Of a stretch of DNA of 64,000 bases, positions 36,839 to 47,553 are shown piece by piece. The stretch's first letter is position 1. Each line of letters opens with the position of its first letter. Below the pieces are notes generated by a model. It saw only the letters and a program-made list of their open reading frames with translations, was not told the origin of the DNA and searched no databases. The position numbers were made by a program, and so were the translations under genes. The DNA lies in NCBI GenBank assembly GCA_025174535.1, contig JALBUN010000049.1, positions 1,860,001 through 1,924,000 on the forward strand. Reading direction: 5' to 3'. The stretch comes from Cantharellus purpuraceus (Eukaryota > Basidiomycota > Agaricomycetes > Cantharellales > Hydnaceae).

Positions 36839-37071
36839 CGCAGAGTACCTACGTGAGTTTTCCCCAAATGTAAACAGCGGGGTCAGTGATATGAACGTCT
36901 TCTATGAATTAATAACTGGAACATAACGTATCTGAATTGCACCTGTGGTGCCACGGAAGTGCAGAACAAGGGCTAATGAATGGTGCCGGGCTACAGCTGA
37001 CATGCGTTTAGCATGAGGAATGGCGGGCACGAAGCACTCAGTTAGAATTCACAGCGTCAATTCTTACATTG

Positions 37072-37966
37072 AACACAATTCTATACCTCTATTGAATCCC
37101 CCGCGATAACGCATGATCTTCCTACGGCAAATCCTGTTCCATTAGAAATCATTGGTTCCGGATCAACTTCGGTTTTGTGCCCGGGAAGGTCAAACCGACC
37201 TACTAACCCTGTTGTGGTTTGGTGGCTGCAATTGAAGCTCTGAGCCCTCGGAATTTACACATACATTTCGATGACATGGGGAGAGGTTTGGAGGTAGCCC
37301 ACTTGTATATATTGGGTGCTTCGATGTATGTACCAGACATGAGTCACAGAAAGTGCATGTGTCACATCAGCACGCGTGCGAACTGCCAGTTGTGGCGGCA
37401 CACGTGGAATCAACTGATGCATGGACGACCTGCAATTGCTAGAGATATCTGGCTTGACCTTCCCGGGCACAAAACTGAAGTTGATTCGGAACCGACTAGA
37501 AAGTTCGTAGTTTCTAATGGAACAGGATTTGCTGTAGGGAGATTAAGCGTTATCGCAGGGTATTCAATAGAGGTGCAATAGGGCATATATGGGACCAGCT
37601 TAAGAAGAAAACCCAGCTTTTTGCATCATACATTAGTCCAAAGTGAAGCAGCGGCTTGTCAGACCGCCGAATGCAAGCCGAACGGCATGACATCCCTTTG
37701 TAAGTGCCCCTTGGATGGACAACCATAGCCTGTGTTCATGATGGCCACTCCTCCCAACCATCTCCCTAGTTTTCAGAATCTTCTGCTGAACCTGAGAGCC
37801 CTCATCGTTTATGGTAGCTTCACATCGGCGTGGGAGTGAAGTTTGACATTCCTTCTGAACGGAGCTTCAAAGCGGCATGTGTAGAGCAACTGTGGAGCAT
37901 CACCGGAGCGTTGCGAACGCTAGCGAAGTTCAGCTTAAGCTGGTTCCATATACGCTCTAATGTAAG
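37072..37966. repeat. Spacer of the inverted duplication, with a smaller nested inverted repeat
   Basis: Separates the two arms. Inside, 37080-37200 and 37450-37583 are reverse complements of each other with scattered mismatches (ACCTTCCCGGGCACAAAA, TTTCTAATGGAACAGGATTT, TTCAATAGAGGT). The loop 37200-37450 resembles 34430-34640 of the left arm, so the whole locus appears built from repeated rounds of duplication. No gene is supported; the 120-codon frame 37219-37581 is not conserved. Confidence 0.75.
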
Positions 37967-38354
37967 AATTGACGCTGTGAATTCTAACTGAGTGCTTTGT
38001 GCCCGCCATTTCGCATGCTAAACGCATGTCAGCTGTAGCCCGGCACCATTCATTAGCCCTTGTTCTGCACTTCCGTGGCACCACAGGTGCAATTCAGATA
38101 CGTTATGTTTCAGTTATTAATTCATAGAAGACGTTCATATCACTGACCCCGCTGTTTACATTTGGGGGAAAGTATCGTTAGCTTCTTAAAGCCCAGATTC
38201 CTCTTAGAGCGATATCAGAATAACCTTCCGTACGGTTCAAGCCAGTCTGAACGGTGCATCGAATAGGCACAATTTATTCACTGCTAAATGGGTATATCGA
38301 CACAGCAACACCTTAGAAGTTCCGATTACACCGGACTCACGCAGGTACTCTGCA

Positions 38355-38364
38355 GTATATAAAC
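38355..38364 (+). promoter_or_regulatory. TATA box of small secreted protein B (right)
   Basis: GTATATAAAC, 59 bp upstream of the start codon. It lies in the conserved block GGTACTCTGCAGTATATAAA shared with the other members. Confidence 0.7.
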
Positions 38365-38422
38365 CCCTCCATGCTCCTTTGAGTCCCCAGTCGCATCTGT
38401 TGCAACTTCAGTCTCACGCACC

Positions 38423-39007
38423 ATGCACTTCTTCAAAGCCGCCATTGTCGCCTTCCTCTCCGTGGCTTGCGCCTCCGCTGTCGCAATCCCCGCGCCTGCC
38501 GGAGAAGCTGCCGACAACACCTTGAAGCCTATCTCAGACGCTACTTGCGGCGTAAGTGACTTTACGTGCTTTTATGTCTCCTTGCTGTGAATGAAGACCC
38601 ATGCACAGATCATCATATTCGGGTTCTGTCTTCGTGAAGGCGTGAATGGTGCTCCTCCTAGGCATGTATTCGCTCTCCACTTTGTGACATTCACTGTTGA
38701 CGACTGATCGACTTGCCTAGTGCGACGCCTGTGCCTGCCGGTGTAGCCACCGACAACACCTTGAAGCCTATCTCAGACGCCAATTGCGGCGTAAGTGGCT
38801 TTACATGCTTTTATCCTTTCTGTGAATGACGAGCCATGCACAGATCATCATATTCGGATTCTGTCTTCATGAAGGCACGAACGGTGCTCCTCCCAGGCAT
38901 GTCTTCCGACTCTTCGCTCTGTGCCATTTTTGACGACTGATCTGACTTGCCTAGTTTCACGCGGGTGGAGGGCGCGTAGTTCTTGGCAAGCAGACGTGGG
39001 AGCTTAA
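38423..39007 (+). CDS. Small secreted protein B, right copy (cassette-exon gene)
   Basis: Mirror copy of the left B gene. Exon 1 38423-38551, exon 2 38721-38790, exon 3 38955-39007 (252 nt, 83 aa with exon 2 included). The signal peptide and mature start are identical to the left copy (VACASAVAIPAPAGEAADN). The cassette exon codes CDACACRCSHRQHLEAYLR. Skipping it gives a 66-aa chain ending ELKLWAC, stopping 30 bp beyond 39007. Relative to the left copy the last exon has HAGGGR in place of HARGRS, and one TGT codon is lost at the end. No frame-breaking change distinguishes the copies, so both could be expressed. Confidence 0.65.
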
Positions 39008-39469
39008 GTTGTGGGCTTGTTAATGTGGATGACCTGTTTCTAATGTGGATGTATGCCGTGTTGTGGGAATAAGATGTTACTCGTTTCACATACACAAATG
39101 AATCCCCTGGACAGTATCCCTGTTGCACACAACACCTTGCTCTGAAGAGGTTTCAGCAATATCCTCAACTATCCTATCCAAGGGATCTTATAATGGAACA
39201 TGTACCCTAGGGGTGGACGCCACCTATAGCTCACTATCGGATCCTGAGGCAAACACGTCACTGAGCCTATACAAATGATTGGTTGACCATGCAGGGATCC
39301 TGAGACACATTTAGTGCAAGCTTTTTGTCATGTACCGAATGGTGTTTATATATTATATTTTCGTCACTTTGTCATGCCAGCAGCGGTGACAACTCTCCAT
39401 TCGTCTCTGCCCTCTGGTGGTGCGATTTCCCCTGTTTCCGCTGAAGATCATCAGGCCTGAGCAAATTGT

Positions 39470-39850
39470 CTCGGCCCACGAGCGATGAGGTTTATGATGG
39501 CGTCATGCCCCACGAGGGCAGAGAGGCAAAATTACGCCTATGGTAGAATAGGTTCAAGTGTACCATTACATATTGGAATTATGGTCGCGGTGTTGTTGTG
39601 TGTAAACGACGTGACGTATCGCTGGGGGAGGGGATGATGCCCACAGCGTATCGTCTGTTTCCTCGAGTCATTGCGATGGCGGTCATTACGAGAAAGTCGA
39701 GCAGATCGGTATATTTATCTCACTTGTCCACTCATTTTGATAATAAGTTCGCTAAGAACAAATATTCTGGTGTGTTCTTTGTCGGGTGTGCTGGCGTGTC
39801 TGGCGGCATGCCAGACAACCCTGGGGCTGGACACTATTCCCGTGAGTATG
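39470..39850 (+). pseudogene. Tetraspanin gene fragment, right arm
   Basis: Mirror of the left-arm fragment, with the same internal deletion. It contains the DYDGVMP-like segment (ATGGCGTCATGCCCC near 39500), the GMMPTAYRLF segment (near 39640) and the TLGLDTIP segment with its donor near 39840. Compared with the left copy it has extra substitutions (KSSRSVYLSH region). The shared deletion shows the fragment was already broken before the arm was inverted and copied. Confidence 0.8.
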
Positions 39851-41364
39851 TACACATCCACATTCATTTCATTAGTGACCTCTACTTGTCCGCCGCTCAT
39901 TTCGCGTTGTTGACTCACTGATGCAGCCGCTGCAGAGTATGCCCGTACGCTACGACACAACAAAGCGCATAGAAACAGCGGTTCAGCAGCCCGGGGTATG
40001 GGCAAGGTTATCGAGAGGTGGAGCAGTCCGGTGTTGGATTTGAGTCTCCAAGGAAACAGTGGGAACAAAAGTCCATTTGACAGTCAGTGTGGTCGGAGGA
40101 TTTGCCTGCATTGGAGAGACGGAGTTGCTTGTAAAGAAGTTGTTTCCCTGTTTGCCGGCGTGAGTTGACTGCCTTATTTTCGCTGCTTGCGTGAGGAAAC
40201 TGGGTGGAATGGACATGCTTGGAGATCTCGCACCCGCGCCTGTCATCTTAACTCCCTCATTATGAGGAGGCTGGCTGTGACGACTAGCCGCATTCGACGC
40301 GGAATATATGGAGAAAGCGTAGAGGATGGGGAGATGGGGAGTAAAGAGAATCGGGACGGACACCACATTTCTACATAACACGACGTTCGTTTTGTGTGTC
40401 TCGCTATTTGAATCATAGGGATCATTGCATTGAGATTCAAGTATAGCAACCTAAGTAGCAGTCGTAAGCAGCTACTCGAACAGCCACTCGACGTGCTAGT
40501 TGATGGTACGCCGCCAATAGGAACGCGTGCTCGTGACGTGAAACCTGTGACCCGCTTCGGAGACTCCGGCGTGTCTTGTTCTCCACTACATATATACGTC
40601 GAAGCATCTCATATATGGCTCTCCACATCCCGAGGACTTAACGCTGTTGCAGCTCTGAAGCAACAGCCTGCGCATCACTGCAAGCAAGTACTCGGAGCTA
40701 CACATGTACGCACGCTACTCTGAAGAGTGCTCTTCAAAGTCCTCGAAGTGCATGATGCGTGGCCACCGGCCCGACACATCAATTGAAATTTAGCGTTTAT
40801 GTATTCCGATAACTGGCTCACACCTTGTCTCTTCCTGGACACAAAGCCGAAGTTGAGAAGCGTCTAGAAAGTTAACGTTTCACGGTTAAAAATATATAAG
40901 GTATCAGACACACTGGGGCTATTTTGTATGAACGCTGAGTTGTTATTGTAAGGTATACTTTTCGGTTCGTAAAACGAGGGTGTTGGCTTCACGTAACATG
41001 GAACTAGTGCCGTACATTCGACCAAGTCACTGCCTCGTGGCTGCAATAAGGCTCGTATCATCTTCAGCCTGGTAAATCTATAGGATTTCAGAACCGGAAG
41101 GGCTTTGATCATGGCCATGCGTTAGTCAGGCATGGTGGACTCCCGTAGCTCCGTGCAATTCCCTTTCACTTGAATACGTCGAAGACGTTCATATCACTAA
41201 ACCCAACTGCTCTTAATACTTTGGGAACAGTATCTTCACGCCACACAAACTCAGAGTGTTATCAGAATTGATTTGCATGCGGTTCGTGCCGGTAGCGCCA
41301 TTTATTCACTGCTAAATGGGTCTGTTGACGTCATAAGAAGCTTTGATAGCACTAGGTGCTCTGC
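39851..41364. other. Arm interior between small secreted protein genes (right)
   Basis: Mirror of 33.73-35.3 kb. Contains no frame conserved with the left arm except by chance. It includes the upstream region of the right A gene. Nothing else recognised. Confidence 0.45.
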
Positions 41365-41374
41365 GGTATATAAC
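41365..41374 (+). promoter_or_regulatory. TATA box of small secreted protein A (right)
   Basis: GGTATATAAC, 62 bp upstream of the start codon, in the shared block GGTGCTCTGCGGTATATAAC. Confidence 0.65.
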
Positions 41375-41435
41375 CCCCCACCGTACTCGCTCGAGTTCCC
41401 CAGTCGCACCCGTTGCAACTTTAGCCTTACGCACC

Positions 41436-41770
41436 ATGCACTGCTCCAAAGCCGCCCTTATCACCTTGATCTATGCTGCTTGCCTCTCCGCGGTAGCAAT
41501 TGCCGCGCCAGCCAACGAGGCTTCCGCCAACGCTGTCGATCAAGTCTTGGAAACTCGCCAAGATTGCCTGGTGAGTGACTTGATGTGCTTTTTTTGCCGG
41601 CCTGTTGTGAATGATGAGTGTGATGCGCAGCCCCTCCCTCTTCCCCTCCTGGGCTGCCAACCAGAAGTTGAAGCATGAAGATTGGCCACGCCCCAAGTAT
41701 ATGTCCCCAGATTCCGGGTTTTTATGCAATTGTTGACGGACTGGCTTGTCGCAGATTCTACATCCGTAGG
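41436..41770 (+). pseudogene. Small secreted protein A, right copy (probably decayed)
   Basis: Exon 1 (41436-41570) is intact and codes a signal peptide and mature start (SKAALITLIYAACLSAVAIA, ending TRQDCL) before a good GTGAGT donor. The left copy's acceptor (ACTAG before TGTGTTGC) is changed to ACTGGCT before TGTCGC, so the AG is gone. Two bases are also missing just after it, which shifts the frame. The only nearby acceptor (GTCGCAG at 41754) gives ILHP and a stop, 49 aa in all. It may still make a short secreted peptide, but compared with the left copy it has lost the conserved C-terminal half. Confidence 0.7.
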
Positions 41771-41945
41771 AAGCATCATAGTCGTGACATGCAGACATTG
41801 GTGCTAGAGTTGTAGACCCGTTCTTAGTGTCCATGTTAGTTGCGTTGTGGGAATGAGACATGCCATTTTTCTTGCACTCGTAGAAGCGATTGAATGTGGT
41901 GGACGGTATGTCATTCGCCGGGCATTTCAGCAATGTTCTGGGCCA

Positions 41946-42595
41946 TCACATGCCTGTCCTGCGATGGAGGATGTATCCTCTGGAGAGAAGCTACCTATAT
42001 CTCGCTGTATTCGCGCATGGGCCTTGACGCGATTTTGAACTTGTACAAATGGTCAGTTGGTCGAGCTTCATGGGAGACTTGGTGTTGCAATTGCCATGCA
42101 AGCGGTGATGGCTTTCCATGGGATCCTCCTACTCTCTGGTCAACACCAGGCATGAGCAAACACTTGTTCTGCACTAGCAGACCCTCTAAGCCAACTTCCA
42201 GCAGGCAGAGGATGTCATGGTCAAATTTAAGGGTTGATACCATGCATGGGTTTAGAATGCAACTAAAGATGGAACCTCTACTTGCTTGCTATCAATAAAT
42301 GGGATAAGTCACTGGAGCTAGTTGTGAGGATTGGCCCATTTGACATGGCATGTATGTATGGCAGGGTCAGTTTGCCATTCATACCCAGCTTGTTGGAGAG
42401 GTCCAGAGAGCTCTTTTGTGCATGTTGGTTGCTCTGCTGTTGTTTTGTCTGGAACTGGAGGAACTGGTACTTCCAGTGTTTTGATTTCTGGCCAGAGTTG
42501 TTGGAGGTCTCTCTGATGATTTGTCCAGCTTGTTCTTAGTTGAATTCTTGCAGGAGACCTCAGAGTGATGCTTCCCAATAATGGGTGTGTGGGCC
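41946..42595. other. Region left of the LTR cluster, possible retroelement internal remnant
   Basis: On the minus strand an open stretch (42595 down to 42318) reads protein-like sequence rich in Gln, Pro and Thr (SWTNHQRDLQQLWPEIKTLE, VPVPPVPDKTTAEQPTCTKE). It abuts the outer end of LTR Y1 directly. It could be a remnant of the gag region of the element that owned Y1. No protease, RT or integrase motif was seen. Weakly supported. Confidence 0.35.
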
Positions 42596-42662
42596 TGTTA
42601 TGCACTAGGTCCGATGGGAGGTTGGAACTTGAATTGGAGTCAGAGTTGGTGTCAGGGTGTGT

Positions 42663-43296
42663 TGTTACATCCTGTAACACCAAGTCTGATCTCCAGATCT
42701 CCATCTCCTTCATCTCCATTCTCCATCAACTCCACCTCTGTCACCTCCACCTCCATCAACTCCACCTCCATCAACCCTGAACTCCATTATTGTTCTCCTT
42801 ATAAGTAGTTTCTTCTTATGGGTTACAACAAACCTTCTTCTTTTATATTGCTTAGTTTAGTTTGATTTGGGTCCAGACTCCAAACTACTTTCCATGTTGT
42901 ACTCCATATCTGTCTTATTATCTTATCGCTTTTAGTTTCATCATTCAATTCTCCACATACTTATATGGGCTACTCTCTGTCTATTACAGTAGTTCGTATA
43001 TCAACTAAGATTTGCCCCATCAACTTCTTGGTTGCTAGCTTCTTGACAAGTACATTCTTGACAAGTCAAACTCTGGATCCTTGATTCAACTCCATACTCC
43101 AAACTCCAAAATATTGGACCAATGATCCGAGGGGGTGCAGCACACAAGTTGAAGCCAAGTCCACTCAATCCAACTCAATAGTTATTGCCCCATTCTGTCT
43201 CTGGTTGAACTGGAACAGTAAAGTCCCCTCCCCTTTTTCACTAGCAGCCAAACTTCAGTCACTCCCTTGAACCCCTAGTTTTGCCAGCCCTTAACA
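42663..43296. mobile_element. Solo LTR X1 inside Y1
   Basis: 634 bp, starting TGTTACATCCTGTAACACC and ending GCCCTTAACA, flanked by the perfect 5-bp duplication TGTGT (42658-42662 and 43297-43301). It contains runs of CTCCATCTCC/CACCTCCATC repeats and lies in the 5' part of Y1. Other copies of the family are X2 and X4. Confidence 0.92.
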
Positions 43297-44564
43297 TGTG
43301 TCATGGGAGTCGGAACAGACTTGGCTTCAGCTTATGTGCTGTGCCCTCACTAAAACCTGTGTCTGAGGTTTCAGAGATGGAGTATGACTTAGATAGTTCA
43401 GATTGGACTTAGGAGCTAGATGTGATTTGATATTCAAACTGGGGAATGAAGTCCCCAGTAGTACAACTTAAATATATAAAATCTAATAATAATTACTCCA
43501 GTGATGGATCTCTGAGGCCAACAGCCTTATGTGAATATGTCTGAGTCTGATGGGGATGGATGTCTGGGTTCCTATGGTGATGCTGATGTGTTACTGTAAG
43601 GGAACTGGTTTTCCCTGAAAAGATCTTGTTTATGGTCCCAAAATTGTATATTTTCACTTTATGGCCTTAAAATATCAGCATATACATGGTGCTTTCTCTT
43701 GATTTAGGGTCATTCAAATATTCTCTATTTTTTCATATTTTTTTCAGGAATTTTCCATGCAGAAATGGGTTCACAAATTTATTGTCCTGCTGGGCAAAGT
43801 TTTGGACCCACATGGACCCACAAAAAACTTCGCAGATGTCAGCAGCTTCAAAGTCAGCAGAGTCACCTGATCTACTGACTCATTTTTGATCACATGACTC
43901 ATTTCAATCTCCAACCCAATCTGATCACCACTGCCAGTAAATGCTCGATATCTTCGCAACCACAGCTCCTCCTGACTCAATTTTTGGTGGAGCTTTCAAT
44001 CAAAGCTGTGCCTACCCAAAGCTGTGCTGATCAGCCTGGGAAACAGGGTATTTCCTGAGTTATTTGAGTAATAGTGACTCATGGTATGACTCTCACCATG
44101 ACTCAGGTTGTGACTCCTGCCATGACTCATAACTATTAATAGGTAGAAGAATTAGTCAGCTCCTGTAGATACAGTATATAAGGAGGCCATTTTGCCTCTG
44201 AATAAATAACCATTTCTACCCCATCATTTGCACATTAGTGTGACTAGAGTGACATACAGCATCATCCTCTATATCTCAGTAACTGTCGATTGTCCAGTTC
44301 AAGGGTCACTTACAGTTGTATTTGATTGCACTCAAAGTAGTGATTGTCCTGCTTTGGGTATAAGTGTAGTATCTATCTTGCATGACTATGAATATACAGG
44401 GTGAGATTGTCTGTTGATAGTCCTGCCATTAGTGCTCTAGTTTAAGTTACTAGTGTGTACTGCCTTTGCAGAGCATTAGGATCTTGAACTTGTGTGAAGT
44501 AGTTGCTAGACTACTTCACACACCACTGTTGCCTGCTTCAGAGTGCCACTGGTTGGACGGTTGG

Positions 44565-45961
44565 TGTATGGGAATCGCCTTTTCCCTATCAAATCCTATT
44601 TATGCAGCACCAATGTGCTATACTTTGCTTTTCCATTCCTAAATATTAGCATATATTTGGTGCTTGTACCTGGAATGGACTTATTCAAATATTCTCTAAT
44701 TTTTCATATTTTTTCAGGAATATTCCATGCAGAACTCAGCCCAGAATCATTTATTTCTGCTGTGCTACAGTTGTGGACCCATAGGTGCCCACAAACCTTT
44801 GCACAGCCGGCTCTCTACCTTTGGACCAGGCATTTGGCCTGAATTCAAGCTCAGATGTCTCTGATCAATAAATATTCTGTAACTTGACAACCACAGCCTC
44901 TCAGGGCACTATTTTCCATGGAGATCATCACCTGAGATGTGGCTATTCATGGCTGTGCAAACCAGTGCAGAAAACAAGGTGGATACCCTTCTTTTTGCCT
45001 GATCAGTGCCTAGTTCAGGGATCAGATCAGGTGATTGCCTTGGAATATTCTACCCCTTTCCATAACATTCCAGCTGTTTCCTTCTATTATTAGATAGAAC
45101 ATTCCAGAACCATTATTCAGCTCCTGATCAGTGGTAATGCAGTGATCAGAACCTGTGATTGGCTTGGAATATTCTACCCCTTTCTTCCACCTTCCATAAC
45201 CTTCCAGTAGTTTCCATCTATTAATAGGTAGAATATTCCAGAAGCATTATTCAGCCCCTGTAAATACAATATATAAGGAGGTCATTCTGCCTCTGAAATA
45301 GCAACATATTCTACCCATCTTCTGTACACCAGCATGACTAGAGTGACATACAGTGTCATCCTCTATATCTTAGTAACTGTTGATTACCAGTTCAAGGATC
45401 TTTTACAGTTGTGTAACTGTACTTGATTGCACTTGAAGTAGTGATATTCCTGCTTTGGGCGTGAGTGTAGTATCTGCCTCACGTGACTACAGATCTACAG
45501 GGTGAGATTGTCTGTCGATAGTCCTGCCATTAGTGCTCTTGTTTAAGTTACTAGTGTGTACTGCCTTTGCAGAGCATTAGAAGCTTGAACTCGTGTGAAG
45601 CAGTTGCTAGACTACTTCACACATTGCTGTTACCTGCTTCAGAGTGCACTGGTTGGACGGTTCCACCTACTTCCTTTAGCCTCTAAGTGCATTCCCCTCT
45701 TTTTGGAATATCTGGACCCCTAAGTGTCCATGAACTCTAGACTCTGGAAGTCTTATTCATTTCTTGCTGCTAAGAAATATATTACCTTTCTGTGTATAGT
45801 CTGCATTGACCAATACAAGGGATTGTAACCAAAGTACAAACATTAAATTGTTTCTGGAGTTGTGCTGCAGCAGGGTTTGATATTATTCTCAGCTGTTCAT
45901 TCACAGAATTGTGGTGATTTAGAGTTTGCCTTAACACCATAATTTTGTGGGTTCCAAAACA
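44565..45961. mobile_element. LTR Z2 inside Z1
   Basis: 1397 bp, starting TGTATGGGAATCGCC and ending GGGTTCCAAAACA, the same termini as Z1. Its body repeats the Z1 body: TATATAAGGAGGTC near 45272, CACTGGTTGGACGGTT near 45650. Flanks are GTTGG and GTCAG, an imperfect match that differs by two transitions, so the duplication may have mutated. Read together, Z1 and Z2 give the direct repeat of about 1 kb seen at 43.6-45.66 kb. Confidence 0.8.
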
Positions 45962-46023
45962 GTCAGATTCATCCACCTACTTCCTCTAGCCTCTAAGTGC
46001 ATTCCCCTCTTTTTGGAATATCT

Positions 46024-46540
46024 TGTTATGACTATATTCATTAATGACCAGATCCCCATCCGATCCACTCAGATCCCCGTGCATATGAAATCTATACTCC
46101 ATTTGGAAACCACTACGTCTCCATTTACCTGTCCAATTGTCACCACCGATTCCGCCCATCCGTCTCCGGTTCCGATTGATGCATCAGCATCACCATAGGA
46201 ACCCGGACATCCGTCCCCATCAGACTCGGACATACTCATGTAAGGCCGTCGGCCTCGGAGACCCATCACCGGAGTAATTATTATTAGATTTCAAAATATG
46301 TATTTAAGTTGCCCGACTGGGGACTTCATTCCCCAGTTTGAATATCAAATCACGCCTAGTTTCTAAGTCTGATCCTAATTCTCTAAGTTGTACTCTGTCT
46401 CCAAAATCTCGGACACCAGTATTAGTGAGGGCGCAGCACATAAGCTGAAGCCAAGTCTGTTCCGACCCCCACAACGTGCTCCGACTCCGACCCAACCTCC
46501 GACCTGAACTCTGACCCCCAATCAGACATAGTGCATAACA
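46024..46540. mobile_element. Solo LTR Y2 inside Z1, inverted relative to Y1
   Basis: 517 bp, from TGTTATGACTATATTC to AGTGCATAACA, with the perfect duplication TATCT on both sides (46019-46023 and 46541-46545). The reverse complement aligns with all three pieces of Y1, which confirms the Y family ends. Confidence 0.93.
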
Positions 46541-46556
46541 TATCTAGACCCCTAAG

Positions 46557-47121
46557 ATGCTTGTTCAGAAATACATCAAATATGTATATACAACCCATTT
46601 CCTCAAATTTTATATAATATACTTATATTAAAACATATTTTGATATTTCATACATGATTCTCAAATTTATATAATTTACTTAGATTTAAAACATATTTTG
46701 ATATTTTGATATGATTCTCAAAAATAATCCTTTTTTTTCATTTACCAGTGACAACTGCTTCAAGGGAATATTCTACTCCTGCTACACTTAATTTCTTTCA
46801 CTCATTCTTTCTTGTACTATACTGGTCAAATAATCTAATGTACCTTGAATCCTCACCTGGCATTTGTATATCTAAATATTCTCTATTATACCAATAAATA
46901 TTAATATATATATTACTGTTATATTCATATAAATAATTATGTTCATCCATAACAAACATCTTATCTTTTAAAGTTTAAGATATCCAAAAAAAACTCAGAT
47001 ATCCGAAATCTTCAAAGATATCCAGATTATAACTCCCTATTTTTATGATCATTATTAATATTCTGATGTACATCTTGTATACATCAGAATATTGTATAAC
47101 AGCATCATTCTGAACAAGTGT
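46557..47121. mobile_element. AT-rich terminal-inverted-repeat element inside Z1
   Basis: 565 bp with imperfect 14-bp terminal inverted repeats (ATGCTTGTTCAGAA at the left; reverse complement of the right end is ACACTTGTTCAGAA) flanked by CTAAG on both sides (46552-46556, 47122-47126). The inside is very AT-rich with a short internal repeat (ACATATTTTGATATTT near 46625 and 46690). No transposase is present, so it would be a non-autonomous (MITE-like) element. Confidence 0.75.
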
Positions 47122-47553
47122 CTAAGCATCTGTGAACTCTAGGCTCTGGAAGTCTTATTCATTCCCTACTGCTAAGAAACATATTACCTTCCTGCGTATC
47201 ATCTGCATTGACCATTACAATGGATTGTAACCAAAGTACAAATGTTAAACTGTTTCTGGAGTTGTGCTGCAGTGGGATTTGATATTCTTCTCAGCTGTTC
47301 ATTCATGGAATTGTGGTGATTTAGAGTTTGCCCTAACACCATAATTTTGTGGGTTCCAAAACAGTTACATCCTGTAACACTAAGTCCGATCTCTAGATCT
47401 CCATCTCCATTCTCCATCCCCTTCATCTCCATTCTCCATCAACTCCACCTCTGTCACCTCCACCTCTGTCAACCCTGAACTCCATTATTGTTCTCCTTAT
47501 AAGTAGTTTCTTTTTATGGGTTATAACAAACCTTCTTCTTTTATATTGCTTAG

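Larger units (their letters stand above)
33130..37071. repeat. Left arm of a large inverted duplication
   Basis: This arm matches 37967-41945 in reverse complement. Direct reading shows near identity at the inner end: 36885-37071 against 37967-38155, with only a few mismatches in about 190 bp. Similarity is lower but clear at the outer end: GAACATTGCTAAAATGCC near 33140 against GGCATTTCAGCAATGTTC near 41920. Gene order is mirrored: small secreted protein A, flank, tetraspanin fragment, small secreted protein B. Arm ends are approximate. Confidence 0.9.
37967..41945. repeat. Right arm of the large inverted duplication
   Basis: Reverse complement of 33130-37071, with gene order mirrored and all genes on the plus strand. 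The inner part is nearly identical to the left arm; the outer part around gene A is more diverged. Ends are approximate. Confidence 0.9.
43595..47363. mobile_element. LTR Z1 inside X2, split by later insertions
   Basis: Starts TGTAAGGGAACTGG at 43595 and ends GGGTTCCAAAACA at 47363, with the perfect duplication GTTAC (43590-43594 and 47364-47368). A promoter-like TATATAAGGAGGCC occurs near 44178. It hosts Z2, Y2 and a TIR element. It has the size of a long LTR (about 1.3 kb without insertions) and no coding capacity. Confidence 0.88.
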
